Shown here one piece after another: positions 45,140 to 58,584 of a stretch of 64,000 bases of DNA (within the stretch, counting starts at the first letter, position 1; every line of letters starts with the position of its first letter). Under the pieces are notes generated by a model that had not been told where the DNA came from, made no database searches, and saw nothing but the letters and a program-made list of their open reading frames with translations. Origin of the DNA: Polytrichum commune (lineage: Eukaryota > Streptophyta > Polytrichopsida > Polytrichales > Polytrichaceae); contig OX485805.1 in the NCBI GenBank assembly GCA_950295325.1, positions 26,029,501 to 26,093,500 on the forward strand, read 5' to 3'. A program made the translations under genes and the position numbers.

Positions 45140-47505
45140 ATTCTTTAACTAGGGGGTTGCGTTTGGTGGGGCCGGCACCCAATCCTCAAGATTCCAACAT
45201 CAAGCAATATATGATGATATTTTGAGATAGGAATGGTCAAAATTTCATTTATTTAGTACATAGTGGATACGTTTGTCTCACTCCCACTATAGCTAGGCCC
45301 CCCCAAATAAGCAAGTGAAGTTACATTGTCTTGTTAGGTACCAAAGAATGTAATGTAATTGCTGAATCTAGAGTCATGACTATATTTGAGCGCAAACCTA
45401 GTCCAATCACATCATAACACATGTCTTAACGGTATCCATTCTTAAGTAGTACAATCCTTGCCATATACTAATAAAATAGTGGGTGTCTAATCAAGAAGAG
45501 TGACCACTTAATGCCTACGTAACTCAAAGGCTACGTAGGTAAGTAGAGCTTCAACAAGCCTATTGGATCAAAAGTTGTTGGTCCTACGATTGCTTGAAGG
45601 GGTGTGATGGATATGAAGCAAAACCACCATTATTATTATTGTTTTGGTATGTAACTAGTATAGGCCCATGTTGTCCCGGCCCATCGTCCCCAATCTTTCC
45701 GATGATAACAATGGGGATAGGTGGGGTGATGGCCTTGACATCCATGCATGCCCTTCATTGTATATTGGATATACATGTAGGTGTTGAGCTTAAAACGAAT
45801 TTAATAAAAAAAATCACATGTAAATTCATATTGGTTAAAAGGAAAAATTGACCCAATATCTAATGTGAAAGTTTTGAGATTATACTTAGACAAACAACAC
45901 TTTAAGACTAGTATGAAGAACCCTAAAGTTTTAAGGATAAGCGGGCCTTTCATGGTTAATAGAGTTCTAAATCTAATAGCTACGTTTGAGTGGTTTGTGG
46001 TTAGGCGTGGAAGTAAGAATGCACACCAAAAAGAATGCACATCCCACGCACATGCACGGTTAGCTCCCCATACCGTGGACCTCCAAGCTCATGGCTTGGT
46101 CACCAAACCCTCCTACACATACATTTGGGACTCTCGCCTTATTTAGAAGCCAATTGTTAGATGTGAACTTCCCATCCATGGAAGTCCACTCTTGAGTTGA
46201 TCATCGTGTTGCCAAAGCAACACTACAACAACCCAAAGCATAGTTGCCAAGTATGCTCCGAGTGGGGTGGATCGACTAAGCCACCTTCACCCCACCGTCA
46301 AGAAACCTCTTGTCTCTCTTCTAAAAGTTGGGGCCAAGTAGACATTTTCCCTTAGTTGCTGGGGCTAGAAGTCCCCAACAGCTTCAAACCACCATAACTT
46401 CTTTCCCATGATCTTTGATTCTATCAAGCAACAACTTTATCGGAATCTACTCTTTGTGTACATGCCGATGGAAGCCTCATTTGCTTCATTGAACAAGTAT
46501 TGATGAAGTTATGCATGTTCAAACCTAGGCGCCACTCCCAGGTCACTATTGTCCTAGGGCACTATCACGGGACATCGCCCCACTCAAATTGCCATATCTC
46601 GTAGCTCACGAATTCGATTGAGGTGTTATTTAGCATTCTAGAATTTGGATGCCATAAGCTACTCATAGCTCATGGCCCTATCCTCGTGACTCCTAGTCTC
46701 TATGGTGGGAGGCATTCTCAACGCCCGGGGCCCTCACCCACACTAGAATCACTTGGACCCTCTCACCAATCGTGCCACAAGTCATGGGTGTCACTCCGGG
46801 GTCCCCCTTGTGCCCATGGTGTTGCGGGCACTCCTCATGAAGAGGTGCGCGACAATAAAAGTGCCTAATTTGGTTATTTATCTTAATTGGACACCTATAT
46901 TTATTTGAGTGGCATGTGGTTTGGTGCAGCTCCAAGAATGGATACCACAAAGACATGTGCTTAAAAGATATTGGACTACGTACTCAGAATACGATAACCA
47001 TTTTAGGCTCAATAATAAACATAATTGAGAACCTATATGATCATGTAATTAACATGGGAGTTTTCACTCTAATAATGAAAAAGGCACTCAAATGGTGCTC
47101 ACAAAATGATCATGACAGTGGCTATGACCTCGGTTTAATTTTGCTAACCATGTTGCACTAAATGGCGTTTTTCATGTCCTAGGAGAAGTGGGCTAGTTGG
47201 AAAAAGTAACATTTTAAGACCCATGTATTTTAGTGGGATTGATAGGATGAGTCCAAAGACACTCACAATGAGAACAATATTTACAAGGCGTCCGCCAATT
47301 TCATAACATAAGTTAGATTGGTCAAGCTGGCAAACAGTAGCTATTCTTAAGATGGAATTAGGGTTTCCTCAAGTGAAAAATTACTTAGAGTTTGTAAACT
47401 TTTGGATGTGAACTGAATCTTCAAGCTTCTTAGTGGTACTTCCCAAATTCCCATAGTGGCATAAAACGTCAAATGTTCCAACTAATATTTATTTTTAAGA
47501 TTCCT
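45140..47505. other. No supported gene
   Basis: Anonymous AT-rich to mixed DNA with short frames only. Confidence 0.4.
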
Positions 47506-47865
47506 CTAGCCCTCGGGGGGGGGGCAGTGTGTTAAAAAGTTAAGGATATAGGTGCGAACAACCACTATTTTATAGGGGGGTATTACTTTCAATTCTCTTC
47601 TTTTTTTCACATGCTATCATTATGTAAATTTCTACTTTGGGTTAATAGAAAAATGGCTTGCATTACTTATAATTCCAAATTACCTATTATTCCATACCCT
47701 ATAGTACTTTAAAGATGTCCAATGCCATTTTTGATACCCTATATTACTCTTAAGTCCATTTATAATTTTTAGCCCTCATGTTTTTAAAATACCCTATCAT
47801 TTGTTCGCACGTATATTGCTACTCCAACCAATGACTACCCCCCCCCCCCGAGCTCTAGCCTCTAG
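47506..47865. mobile_element. MITE-like element with G-rich inverted ends
   Basis: The left end CTCTAGCCCTCGGGGGGGGG and the right end CCCCCCCCCGAGCTCTAGCC are imperfect inverted repeats. The match resumes inside (TATAGGTGCGAACAA... against the complement of TTGTTCGCACGTATA). About 350 bp, non-coding. Confidence 0.55.
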
Positions 47866-48539
47866 TATGTTTCAATGGCAAAGATTTGAAATTTACTTTA
47901 AAAACAAAACCATGTCCATAACATTACTCAGTTGATGAGCTATGTTCAACTGCCATGCCTTCAGATTCAGTATGAAGCACTAGGATTCCAACATCTAGAG
48001 GTTTTAATCTCGAATCTATAACGGGGCCCATGAACACAACTCATCAACTAAATAATTTCATGTTTCCTAATTAAGGTTGCAATTAAATAGAAACCTTAAA
48101 CATACCACTTATCTTCCTTCATTCACATATTATTACCAATTTTTGGGAATATTTTTTTACCAGCTCACTGAATCTCCTAGGATATCAAACACAAGATTAA
48201 TGCGAGATGTCTAGCAAATCCATTGAAATCGTAGCCGTAGCCGAATTCCTCATATTTTTTGAGATCACATGAACATCTTTATCAATAACAAAGAAAATAT
48301 TCTTGAGCTCATTAAATGGTCATACAGGTGCCCCCAATTATGTTGACGATTCAAACTAGAATGGTTAGCATATCTTGAGCATGCAATCCAATCTCTTTTC
48401 AACAAATGTGTTCTTGGTATCCATTCTTGGAGCCACACCTAACCACACACCACTCAAATATAAGTGTCCGATCAAATAAAGAACCGAATTAGACACATCT
48501 ATCTTATGGGGTCACTCTTGTACCTAGTACATGGACTAA

Positions 48540-49047
48540 GGGCCACTTCACACACAAGACTGAGAGCCCATGGCCATTCCACCTCAAGCACTTACATTGG
48601 TGGAAAAGACGGAGCCGGTCCAAGCTTGCTTCACACTACGCTTGAGGGACCAACGGAGAATGTGAATGCAAGATGGATGTAAAGTCTACATGGATTCCTA
48701 CATGGCCTCAAATGGATCATGCTTCATAGTCACTTGGACTATTTTCAAAAATCACCTCTTGGAGGTAGGCCTAGCACAAAACTGGAAGACCATGACACTC
48801 TAAATGCTAACAACCGTTGGTTTATTCTATTTTATCATGTCTGAGGATCCGCGTGAATAGAAATTCATTGAAATAGTATTTGAATGAGGAACCAGTCATA
48901 TGACTTCCGAGTACACTTTGAGGATCCGTGACCACAATACATGATTTTGGAAATGTGTTGGAGGTGTGTTGGAAGGCGTCTAGAAACGTTCTTTTGGCCT
49001 CTCACAATTTATTGGTCACGGTACTTGGCTCTTGTGTGAAGTGGCCG
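48540..49047. mobile_element. MITE, about 508 bp, TAA target duplication
   Basis: Begins GGGCCACTTCACACAC and ends GTGTGAAGTGGCCG, flanked by TAA (48537-48539 and 49048-49050). Three-base T-A-A duplications point to a PIF/Harbinger-type element. It is similar, in inverted orientation, to 55217-55703 over its full length. Confidence 0.65.
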
Positions 49048-49084
49048 TAATCCAAGTTCCTTCTAGAACACCCAATTCTATCTG

Positions 49085-49640
49085 CCCGATGTACCTGTTG
49101 CAATTATGAAGCTGGTTTCAGAGGATCCCGTTGTCGTTGTCTCAGCCTCATCTCGCAATCCTTGTCTACGGGAACAATTGGAACAGTGATCATCCAATGT
49201 AGATTCACTGCTTATCGAAACTCACAAGCTTGTCGAAACCATACATCAAGCTCGGTTTGCATGCTGGCAAAAACGGCATGAATGCTTTGCCCACCAGGAA
49301 CTGGCGAGCGCCACACATCTTGGGTCTAATTTAAATTGTTTTCCTTGTGTACGCCCAGTGCAATCTGCCGAGAAACCTGTTGCAAACATGAAGCTGGCTT
49401 CAGAGAATCCCGTTGTGGCTGATTCAACCTGACCTCGTAATCCTTGTTCTGTGGGAAGAATTAGAGCGGTGATCATTCAATCTAGATTCCCTGCCTATCG
49501 AAATTCACAGGCTTCTCGAAACCATACGTCAAGCTTGGTTTGCTTGCTGGCAAGACGGCGTCAATGCTTCACCCACCAGGACCTAGTGAGAAACACACGT
49601 CTTGGGTCTAATTTAAGTTCCTTGTGGACACCCAATTCAA
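49085..49640 (-). repeat. Two tandem partial copies of the receptor-kinase 3' end
   Basis: The last roughly 280 bp of the lectin receptor kinase gene (from 49641) are repeated twice downstream with periods of 282 and 277 bp. CACCTGTTGCAA-type landmarks lie at about 49093, 49375 and 49652. The translated remnant (RGQVESATTGFSEASFMFATGFSA) mirrors the gene's C-terminus ([24 protein letters not shown]). These copies are non-functional by themselves. Confidence 0.85.
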
Positions 49641-51877
49641 CCTGCCGATGAACCTGTTGCAAATATGAAGCTGGCTTCAGAGGATCCTGTTGTGGTTGTG
49701 CCGGCCTGACCTCGCGATCCTTGCCTGTGGGAAGAATTCGAGCCGTGATCATCCAATGTAGATCCACTGGTATCGAATCTCACAGGCTTGTCGAAACCAA
49801 ACATCAAACTCGGTTTGCATGCTGGCAAAGACGGTATCAATGCCTCGCCCACCAGGACCTGGTGAGCGACACGCATCTTGGGTCTTGCAACGGGATCAGG
49901 GTGGCAGCACAACAACCCAAGCTGCAACAAACACGTCATTTGCTCCACGTCAAACATCGATTCTAACCTAGGGTCTGCAACACGGAGGAGATGACCATCC
50001 TCATGGGCACACCACACATAGTCGACCAGCGTCGTAAATTTTTCCTCCTCCTCTTCCTGCTCTTCAGACAGGGTGAACTCGATCAGCGCAGGTCTTCCGC
50101 ATGCCACTACCAGTGCGAGAACTCCAAAGCTGAAGACATCGGATTTTTCCGTTGCTCTCCCTGTGTGCGCCATCTCGGGTGCAATGTAGCCGAATGTGCC
50201 TGCCAGGCGGGTTTGTTTGGAGGTAACGCTGTGGCTCATGAACCGTGCCAACCCAAAATCACCGAGATGCGCATTGAATTCCTCGTCCAGCAAGACGTTA
50301 CTATCTTTTAGGTCTCTGTGCAGGACACGCTTCTTCCATCCATCGTGTAGGTAAGTGACCGCGGCGGCCACTCCCATCATGATGTGGTGGCGCTTCTCCC
50401 ACGTGAGCACTGGCTTTGACTCATGAGACGGAAAAATCCATTTGTCAAGGCTGTTGTTGGGCATGTACTCGTACACAAGCAATAGGTGTTCATTTTGCCA
50501 ACACCAGCCGTGGAGCTGAACTAGGTTTCGGTGACGAATCTGGCTGATGACGGAAACCTCCGCAAGGAAATTGCCTGCAACACGAGCTTCAGCGGATGTC
50601 TGCAGCATACGTTTCACAGCTACATCGATAGTATTCATGGATCTCGTGTCCCTCACAGCGCCCTTGAATACCTGACCAAACCCCCCTTTGCCCAACACAT
50701 GGTCTTCGCTGAAGCCATTGGTGGCGCTGCTAAGCTCCTCGTATGTGAACTGCCGTAACCACATGTGCTGCTGCTCAAACTGCATTTTAATATTCAAGGC
50801 ATCCCTGTCCGCTCCTTCATTAAGTTGCCCCTGCGCTTGTTTCGCACGCACAATAGCACGACGACGCATGACTAGAAAACATGCTGCAAGGCCAATAAGA
50901 AGAATCAAGGCCACCCCTGTGGCAAGTCCGGCTATCAGGCCAACCTGAGAATCACTTTTTCCCGCGGGTTGCACTATCAAATTACTGGAGCTTTGGAAGC
51001 TCCACGACTTGATTTGGTGAACCTCCGGAGCATTGCCAACAGAGCCACTGAATCCGACGTGCATGTAGTCGTCAACCACATCGCTTAGGTCAAGGTTCTT
51101 CACGGTCATGATCGGGGTTGCAGGCCTCGTCACACCTTGAAGGGTTGATCCGTTTGTGAAACGAACTTGTAGGGTTTGGTTTCCCCCATCATAGTCAATC
51201 CAGGAAGTGAAGTCGTCACCATTAATGAGGTGCACGCAAGAGTTTATTGAACTACATAGATCGAAGACGGCTGTTGAGTTCATGCTGTTGACATTGACAC
51301 CGATGTGATTGGCACTAGGATCATTGAACTCGGGGTTTTGCCAAGTATCGAATTCCACTGCAAAGACGTGGTTGTTTGCGTCCCCGTTGTGTGTCTTATT
51401 CAAAAGGCACATACAAGCACCGGCGCCTGCGAGTGTAGAATTGTGCTGGTTATAAGTAGCAAGCATGAAGGCAAACCCGGCGGAACCATTCCCCATAATT
51501 GAGAAAGTGAAGGAAGTATTGAACGAGGCTACCCTTTTTGGCGCAGTTGTATTAGAAGACGTCCGCATTTGGACAAGCTGTGAATACAGCACCTGTCCAC
51601 AAGTATAGTTACGAAAGGGGCTGGCGCTGGAAGCGCCCGCATTGAGCAAGACGGACGAACCGTTTACTCGTGAATCGTTCACAAATGTGAGCAATGAAAT
51701 GTCACTGGAGCTGGAATTGAAGGTATTGAAGGCAAAAGTGGTGGTGTTCAGGCTAAGACCTTGACATGTGGACAGAGTTGTAATTGTCAGGTAGGCTAGA
51801 AGAAGCACTCGGCAGACTAAGAGGCGCCAACTTGAGGCTGCAAGTGAGCTGCCCAAAATCGTTGCAAGCAGCAGCAT
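49637..51877 (-). CDS. L-type lectin receptor-like kinase
   Basis: A 746-residue intron-free protein, the usual length for plant L-type lectin receptor kinases, at the plasma membrane. Signal peptide about 1-40. Legume-lectin domain about 41-295, with [45 protein letters not shown] (the Glu-Phe-Asp-Thr and Asn metal-site region) and VGFSGSVG near its end. Transmembrane helix about 310-331 ([20 protein letters not shown]), followed by RRR. The kinase domain follows: glycine loop GKGGFGQV about 393-400, lysine in VAVKR about 420, [12 protein letters not shown] about 516-527, DFG about 538, GTFGYIAPE about 558. All catalytic residues are present, so it is likely active. It is predicted to perceive an extracellular ligand and signal by Ser/Thr phosphorylation. 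The tail is Ser/Thr/Gly-rich and overlaps a tandemly duplicated segment. The ATG at 51877 gives a good signal peptide. Confidence 0.93.
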   Translation of the reverse strand: MLLLATILGSSLAASSWRLLVCRVLLLAYLTITTLSTCQGLSLNTTTFAFNTFNSSSSDISLLTFVNDSRVNGSSVLLNAGASSASPFRNYTCGQVLYSQLVQMRTSSNTTAPKRVASFNTSFTFSIMGNGSAGFAFMLATYNQHNSTLAGAGACMCLLNKTHNGDANNHVFAVEFDTWQNPEFNDPSANHIGVNVNSMNSTAVFDLCSSINSCVHLINGDDFTSWIDYDGGNQTLQVRFTNGSTLQGVTRPATPIMTVKNLDLSDVVDDYMHVGFSGSVGNAPEVHQIKSWSFQSSSNLIVQPAGKSDSQVGLIAGLATGVALILLIGLAACFLVMRRRAIVRAKQAQGQLNEGADRDALNIKMQFEQQHMWLRQFTYEELSSATNGFSEDHVLGKGGFGQVFKGAVRDTRSMNTIDVAVKRMLQTSAEARVAGNFLAEVSVISQIRHRNLVQLHGWCWQNEHLLLVYEYMPNNSLDKWIFPSHESKPVLTWEKRHHIMMGVAAAVTYLHDGWKKRVLHRDLKDSNVLLDEEFNAHLGDFGLARFMSHSVTSKQTRLAGTFGYIAPEMAHTGRATEKSDVFSFGVLALVVACGRPALIEFTLSEEQEEEEEKFTTLVDYVWCAHEDGHLLRVADPRLESMFDVEQMTCLLQLGLLCCHPDPVARPKMRVAHQVLVGEALIPSLPACKPSLMFGFDKPVRFDTSGSTLDDHGSNSSHRQGSRGQAGTTTTGSSEASFIFATGSSAG

Positions 51878-51879
51878 TT

Positions 51880-52736
51880 TGTCACCTCACTTAATAAACT
51901 CGGGCTAGCCCTACCCCATCCTCCCTGAAAATTTGCAGGTATAGCTGTTCAACCCCCATCTATGGATCTAAAGGAGGTCTCACTTCTCTTGAACATCTTC
52001 GATAAACGAAATCCAAGTTTCGTTGACAAGATGCACCCTGCGAAACAAATCACTGGTGTACTTACAACGCAAAATCTTAGAATTATGTCACCCCCGGCGC
52101 GCGCACTCGCTTCAAAACTGCGCCGCAGTACGCATCGAGTGGACGACAATTTTTCCTGCTGAGTCCTCCGTAGCCAATCCAAAACAACTTCAGCGTGAAG
52201 CCATTGTAATTGCGTAAGGCCTTCGACATTGGTGAATAAATACGTAAACTATCTAACATTGACTTCCATATCACAGTTCAAGAGCAAGCGATCCTCAGTT
52301 TCTTTTCCTCTTTGATGCAGCAGATATCTGCACAAACTGTCGGTAAGAATCCAGCATGGTGAGTCTTGCAGATGAGAAACCATCATCAGCCATGCAATAG
52401 CCAATTGAGCTGCATTTAATCTATACAGATGAGGCGAAGCTACTGCAACAGGGAGGGTGTCTGTTGTCAGCCTGCAGCGCAGAGGGGGAAGACGTCCAAA
52501 CTCACACGATTCCATAGTCTTCGAGATTATTGCCATGGTCGATCACTTCCAGAGATGTTCACAACTTGTTAGACCATGTCGGCAAGAAATATTACCATGT
52601 ATAGAAGCGTCCTTGAAATAACTAACAATTTGTACTCACTGTCTTCCGAGTCCACGAATGTCAACGATTTTTGTGTGCAGGAGTCTTCTGAAAACCAAAG
52701 ATTGTGCCAAATACCTGCAGAGCAAGGAGCCATTTG
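51880..52736. other. Upstream region of the receptor kinase; no other gene
   Basis: Contains the presumed promoter and 5' UTR on the minus strand. Open frames in either direction are short and unrecognised. Confidence 0.4.
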
Positions 52737-53534
52737 GAGGACGTTAAGTTCCCCCCATGAACTTTTTAGGGACACTGCCCGTCCAGAAAATTAAGATTTT
52801 CAGGACCCGACCAAAAATTGTTGTCTGCTCGCACGACTTTGAAAAAATCATTGTCCTTGCATTTTTGAAGGCTACTTATTCACAAATGTACTTACTGGAA
52901 TTAATTATGATTTACTGGAATTAACTCCAATAAATATATTTTATATTTAATTAGGATTAATTAATTTGTTAAGCATGCTTTCTGATTCAATTGGGCTTAA
53001 TTATAATTAATTAGCATTAATCAGAATTTATTAGACTTAGTTACATTCAATCATGCTTAATTATTTTAAATGCATATGAAAACTTTGTGATAGTAGAAGG
53101 TATCAACTAAAATATTAAATATTAAAAATAAATCACTAATTTTAGTTCCATTTTAGAATGGCAAAGACCCTTTCAATGGTAAATCAAAAAAATTATAACC
53201 TTGGTGCTAATGAGGATTTTGTAATATTTTTGACTTCCAAGTTAATTACATGCTTTATTAGCGGTTTCACTTTGAAAATGAAATCCCAGTCAATAGCTTA
53301 CTTAATCAATGGAAGTGAGCATATATATTGGATTTGGGACCTTGAAGATGAAGTGCACTCAATATGGGATTTGAGGATAAGTGGCCTTCAAGAATGCAAG
53401 GGCAATGGTTTTTTTGAAGTCAAGTGGGCGGGCATCAGTTTTCGGTCGGGTCCAAAAAATCTTGATATTATGGACAGGCCCCTGCCCGAATATTACTCCC
53501 CCAAAAAGTTTGTGGGGGGGAACTTAACGTCCTC
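52737..53534. mobile_element. MITE-like element, about 0.8 kb
   Basis: Begins GAGGACGTTAAGTTCCCCCC and ends with the complement (GGGGGGAACTTAACGTCCTC). The inverted match continues with gaps (AACTTTTTAGGG against AACTTTTTGGGG; CTGCCCGTCC against GGCCTGTCC). The 131-codon frame inside (53158-53553) runs over the right end and is not supported as a gene. No clear target duplication. Confidence 0.6.
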
Positions 53535-55216
53535 TAAAACATTTAGTGTGTAGCCAAATATAGATACGGCGTCCCGAATGCATATCTATATTAAGGTATG
53601 CAGGCCTAATTTTGGTTGCTTCCTTAATTTGATTGAATACCTATATTTAATTTGAGTGGAATGTACACTAAATATACCAATTAGTGAGGGTGGTACTAAC
53701 TCAAGTCTCACACACAATTTAGCCAAATCTCAAAATCACCAAGGGCTAAAGTTTTTTACAGAGTGACACTAAATTAACCAATTTATGTTCATTTCCCATA
53801 GATTTCAAGAAAATTAATGCATGCCACATGCTTGTCAATGAATAATGCCAAGTGCCAATGCTTTCGTGCCAAGTGTCAAGATGAACAATGCTTCCTGAAT
53901 CTTTTGGTGGCACTAATTACATAGCATGAAGGAATTTAGTATGACCTTCACTAATTTCCCACCCTTACTAACATTCCACACTCACTAATTCATACTACAC
54001 GAAATATTACGTGTTGCTCTCAATACATTCCCATATTCCTGCATATGTTTACAAGAGATTGGACTATATGATTACTACATGCTTCAAATTTGTTAACTAT
54101 TCTAGGCTCAATAGTTCAAGATAATGGAGGGATGTTGGGCCTATATGATCATTCAACTTTGATAATGAATAAGGAAATCATTACAAGCTCCAAAAAAATA
54201 ATGAGGAAATTGGCTACGGCCTATTTGGATGCAATACAATTAATCACATGTTTAGTATTCTAGAAGAAGCGGGCTCAATCCGTTTTAGGCCCACTTACAT
54301 CAACTAGGACCTGTGGATGGGAAGGCATACAAATTATGATGGGTGCAAACTTCAAAGTCGGTACTACAAAGGCCATTTCCATAGGGAGGTCAATGTTGAA
54401 ATTTTATGAAATCACTTCAAAAAAATATGGGGTATTTTAAATTTAATAGAGCAATTATTTACAAAAAAATTGGATTTTTTATAGCTTGGATTAAAAGACC
54501 CATACAATATTATATGTAAAGTAGGGTAGGTGAAAAGCATAGTTACTATTTAAACTATATTAATAAAGTAAGGTTTGTGATATTTGGAGGAACAAAGAAT
54601 TTTTGTGAGGTTCAATGAATGTCTTTGGATTGGATGAGAAATTTCCTAATTAACTAAAACTCATCGATTTTAGATGTTGGCAAAGCTTGGGGTGGTCATT
54701 TAGAATTTCAAGATAGTGTTGGATTGCTTCAAGTTAATGTTGCAACTAGATACCAGTCAATTTTATTTGCATAAATGCATTGTTGTCATTTTGATATGGA
54801 TTGACCTCAATTTATGTTCAAATTTGGAGGTTTTGATAAATGGTATAGTTTACAAGAAAAATATAGTTTATAAAATAAGTACATGATGAATTTTAATTTA
54901 CCTCTAGGATCTTGAAAAATACCTTAGAGTATGATTTTATGTACTTATAGGTTGCCAATTATTTAATAAATTTAGATAAATAGCCCATCTTTAATTAACC
55001 CCTAATCACACGTGGTTGACAAGAGTATATAGCTTGTGATCTAAGTTGGGTCACTTCATAACATTGTTCAACCTTGCAATTGAGTTCCTTTGTCCAGAAA
55101 TAATTTCTATTTGTTGCTCACATAATTCCTTAGGATGCTCCTCTTTACCAAATTCAGGCTAAAATAATGACCAGTGATAGTCAAACGAGGGGCACTTGTC
55201 CACCTTCAACACATAG
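53535..55216. other. No supported gene
   Basis: Very AT-rich. Around 53800-53990 it resembles, inverted, the repeat family at 2885-3060 (CACTAGTCACAAGCATG and GGAAGCATTGTTCAT-type blocks). No coding frame. Confidence 0.4.
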
Positions 55217-55703
55217 GGCCTCTTCACACACGAACCAAAAGCCATCACCATGAATTTGTGTGAACCCAAAAGAAAGTGTCCAAAGGTTGTCCCAAGACAC
55301 CTCCAAAATTATGTAGTGTGGTCGTGGACCCTCAAGTGTAGTGTGAAGTCACATGTGACCAGTCCCTCAACCAAATACAAATTCAATGAATTTCCATTCA
55401 TACGAGTCCCCATTATGGAATAAATCAATGGTTGTGAGCGTTTGGAGTGCCATGGTTTCCCGGTTTTGTGTTAGGTCTACCTTCAAGACGTGATTTTTGA
55501 AATAGTCCAAGTGACCATGAAACATGATCCATTCAATGTCATGTAGGAATCCATGTAGACTTTACATCCATCTTGTATTCACAAACTCCGTTGGTCCCTC
55601 AAGTTTAGTGGGAAGCGAACTTGGACTAGCTCTGCCTTTTCCACCAATGAGAGTGCTTGAAGTGTAATTAACACGGGCTCTCAGTCTCATGTGTGGGGTG
55701 GCC
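55217..55703. mobile_element. MITE, second copy, inverted
   Basis: GGCCTCTTCACACACGAA at the left and ATGTGTGGGGTGGCC at the right, flanked by CATAG on both sides (55212-55216 and 55704-55708). It matches the complement of 48540-49047 throughout (for example GGAATCCATGTAGACTTTAC and CTCCGTTGGTCCCTCAAG). Confidence 0.6.
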
Positions 55704-58569
55704 CATAGCCCATCAGCATGTGCATGTTGTAAGGAACTCGGTGCATTTAATAGCCGATGTGCACAGTATCCAGACTTCTAGAGCAATGGCCCTTGAGTTT
55801 ATATCCCATCAAGTCAGGCTCAAATACAACACACCAAATAAAGTTCATGGATAAAATGAAGGGATCAGGAAGACTAGAAAGAGCATGTGCACTTCAAATA
55901 AGGATGCCAATAAGTATAACCACAAAGTTTCACTCAATCTAAACTGAAAGAAATGAAGCTTAACAACCATGAAAGAATCTCGCATCCCATTAAAGTCATG
56001 AACTGGCCCACATTTTGGTGCAAGAAATTTGCAAAAATGATAGCCATTGTGGAAGACTCACTCAACAATTCACTAATTGTTGCACAACTAAACCACGTCC
56101 TAGGAAATGTCTTGTATGTAGACCTGTGCAAGTGCTAGCCAACCCTAATTGTAAGTACCACGTAGGTGCCAACATAACATTATTCAGCCATGTGCATCGG
56201 TTTCATGATCTTGGAATAAGTCAATTATGTTTTATGGGCCCCTTGAACAAACTGGGAATAATCGTTTACTATTCACACATGTAAGCTCAACTTGGAAATT
56301 TGGGTGGATTTCTGGCACATTGTGAAAGAATTATTATTCATCCCAAGAATATTCGTAGGTAAAATTGTTCATCCCAATATTGTTCCTTCTCATTATCATT
56401 AATAACAACACTATCATTGAAAATACCGACACTATTCACAATATTCTCACTATTCAAACCGGCATTATTCATCATTCGTACCAAAGTACATGTAAAGTGA
56501 ACAACAAAAGTGGTATGCCCTTCCATTGTGCTACAATTTTGTTATATAGTAAGGGGAGTAGGCTCAATTCTATACAAAATCATTTCGAGATCGTGAAGCC
56601 TTCCAATAGGTTTGAACCAAGCATGGTGACATCAATTCATAAGCCTCCTCATGTGGGCAGACCCTCCAAGTCTAGTTCTGTGAATTTACAAGTCTATACA
56701 TAGGCCTACCCCCATTTTGGGGGCAACCCAAAAAATACCTCAATATTGCTCGAGAAAATGTTTTATTTTGGGGGTTGCCCTGAAAAGATTTTACTTTTGG
56801 GGCCGCTTGCGAATGCTTTAGGGTGGCTCCAATATTTATCTGATATTCCTTTATAGTTATAATTAAAAAGCTTCATTTGAACTTGCTCAAGACTGTCGTG
56901 TCAGTTTTATAAATCAGCTAGCCTTAAAGTTAGCAAAATATGCTTGTCAATAAAGAGGCAAATCCCTTATGTTCGCAAAGTAGGCATTGACTATCATAGA
57001 ACATAAAGACAAACACGTGGACTTGGTGCATGTGCATGTGCGTGTTTTGAATCAAATTTAAATTGTTTAGGTCTATTATTGAATGAATGAATAAATGTTA
57101 GTTGATTGTTGAATATGGCAACCACTAACAGAGTGCATGAAGACGTACGTTTGTAACACTAAGTGGACATGTAAAATCTTAAGCTCTATAGAATTGAGAG
57201 TGGAGTAATGAGACTTTGTGTATAACATTAACGACAATTAAACTAGAAAATCTCTATTGCTAGAATATTATTGAAAACTTCTCAAATGATTCGAAATTGC
57301 ATGCAAAAATGGTGAGCATTATTGAAATTTACATTGATTAAATCTATAATTTCATATTGCATGTTCATAGGTTCACAAAAATCAACAATTTTTTTATAGA
57401 CAAATTAGACCTTAAATGATTATTGTGGCCCATAGAGGTAGTGAATGTGGTTGCAATCTTGTCCTAAGAATATTTTTGGGGTCAAAACTATAGCCATCTC
57501 TTCATGCTTGGTTTGTATTAGAATTTGTAGCTCTAAAAGGCGGTGGTAGAATATTAATGAAGGAATTTTAAAATATTAAACCTCAAACTTAAACCTAAAT
57601 TTTCAAATTAAAATTGATTTAAAAAAACATTTAGCGTTTTCACGCCTTTCCAGGGGACTTGGAATGCCGTATTGGGTAATCTAGTAATAATAGTCCCAAA
57701 ATAGTTAATCTGGTAACAATAGTCCCATTTTGGCCTCTTTTTCATGCTCCCCATCCCAACTTCATGCTCCCATAAATAATTGTAGGTTTTCTCGACTTTT
57801 TGGGGCCTTGGAGTGTCGATTTGGGCCCCACAATGGGCCAAGTGAGTACATGAAGATTTCCCATTATGGTCCCCCTTTGATGCTCCCCATCCCACCTTCC
57901 CATGCCAATGGCCTCCCTCTCTCCCCTCACAAATCAGGCTTTGCATGTCACATGAGTATTAACCATGTAAACAATTCTCTCGCTTCAAAATAAATAAATA
58001 ATTATTTGATATGCACATTTTGAAGTGCTCATCATTACAATCACCTAGAGAAAAAAACAAATTCAAAATTTTCAAAAAATAAAAGTTTTGTAGTATTTTG
58101 TGGCCTTCGAGTGTCAACTCAGGCCCCAAAATGGGACTATTGGGGTGGCGATCCCATTTTGGCCTCCCTTTCATGCTCCCTATCCCACCTTCATGCTCCC
58201 TTGGCTTCCCCTCTCCCCTCGCAAATCGGGCTTTCAACGCCATGTGAACAGTGACTATGTTAACAATTCGAAGAGATAGTACATTAAATATATAAATTAT
58301 TGAGTGTGAGAAAAATCAGGGAAGGTGATACGAAATTCTTTTGTGCCATGAAAATAGTGCCACCAAAAAGATAAAGGAAGCATTGTTCATCTTGGAATTA
58401 TTCATTGAAAGTGCCGGCACTTGGCACGAAAGTAACAACACTTGGCCCTATTCACTAACAAGCATGTGGCATGCACTAATCACAAACACGCAGTAATTTT
58501 CTTGAAATCTATGATAAATGAGCCTTGTATTCATGAATTTAGTGTCACTTAGTAAAAAAATCAACCCTG

Positions 58570-58584
58570 GTAACTTTGAGATTT
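58570..58584. other. LINE target-site duplication, left
   Basis: GTAACTTTGAGATTT, repeated with one change (GTAACTTTGATATTT) at 60092-60106. Copy 1 has it once, at 4357-4371, followed directly by the downstream flank (AGCTAGATTGTGC). Confidence 0.8.

Noticed and set aside
53158-53553. 131-residue hypothetical gene
   Set aside because: It spans the right inverted end of a MITE-like element and ends in the flank; composition is not protein-like.
48540-55703. Receptor kinase captured inside a Mutator-like element with long inverted ends
   Set aside because: Each inverted arm is itself a complete MITE with its own ends and flanking duplication, so the pair is two independent insertions.
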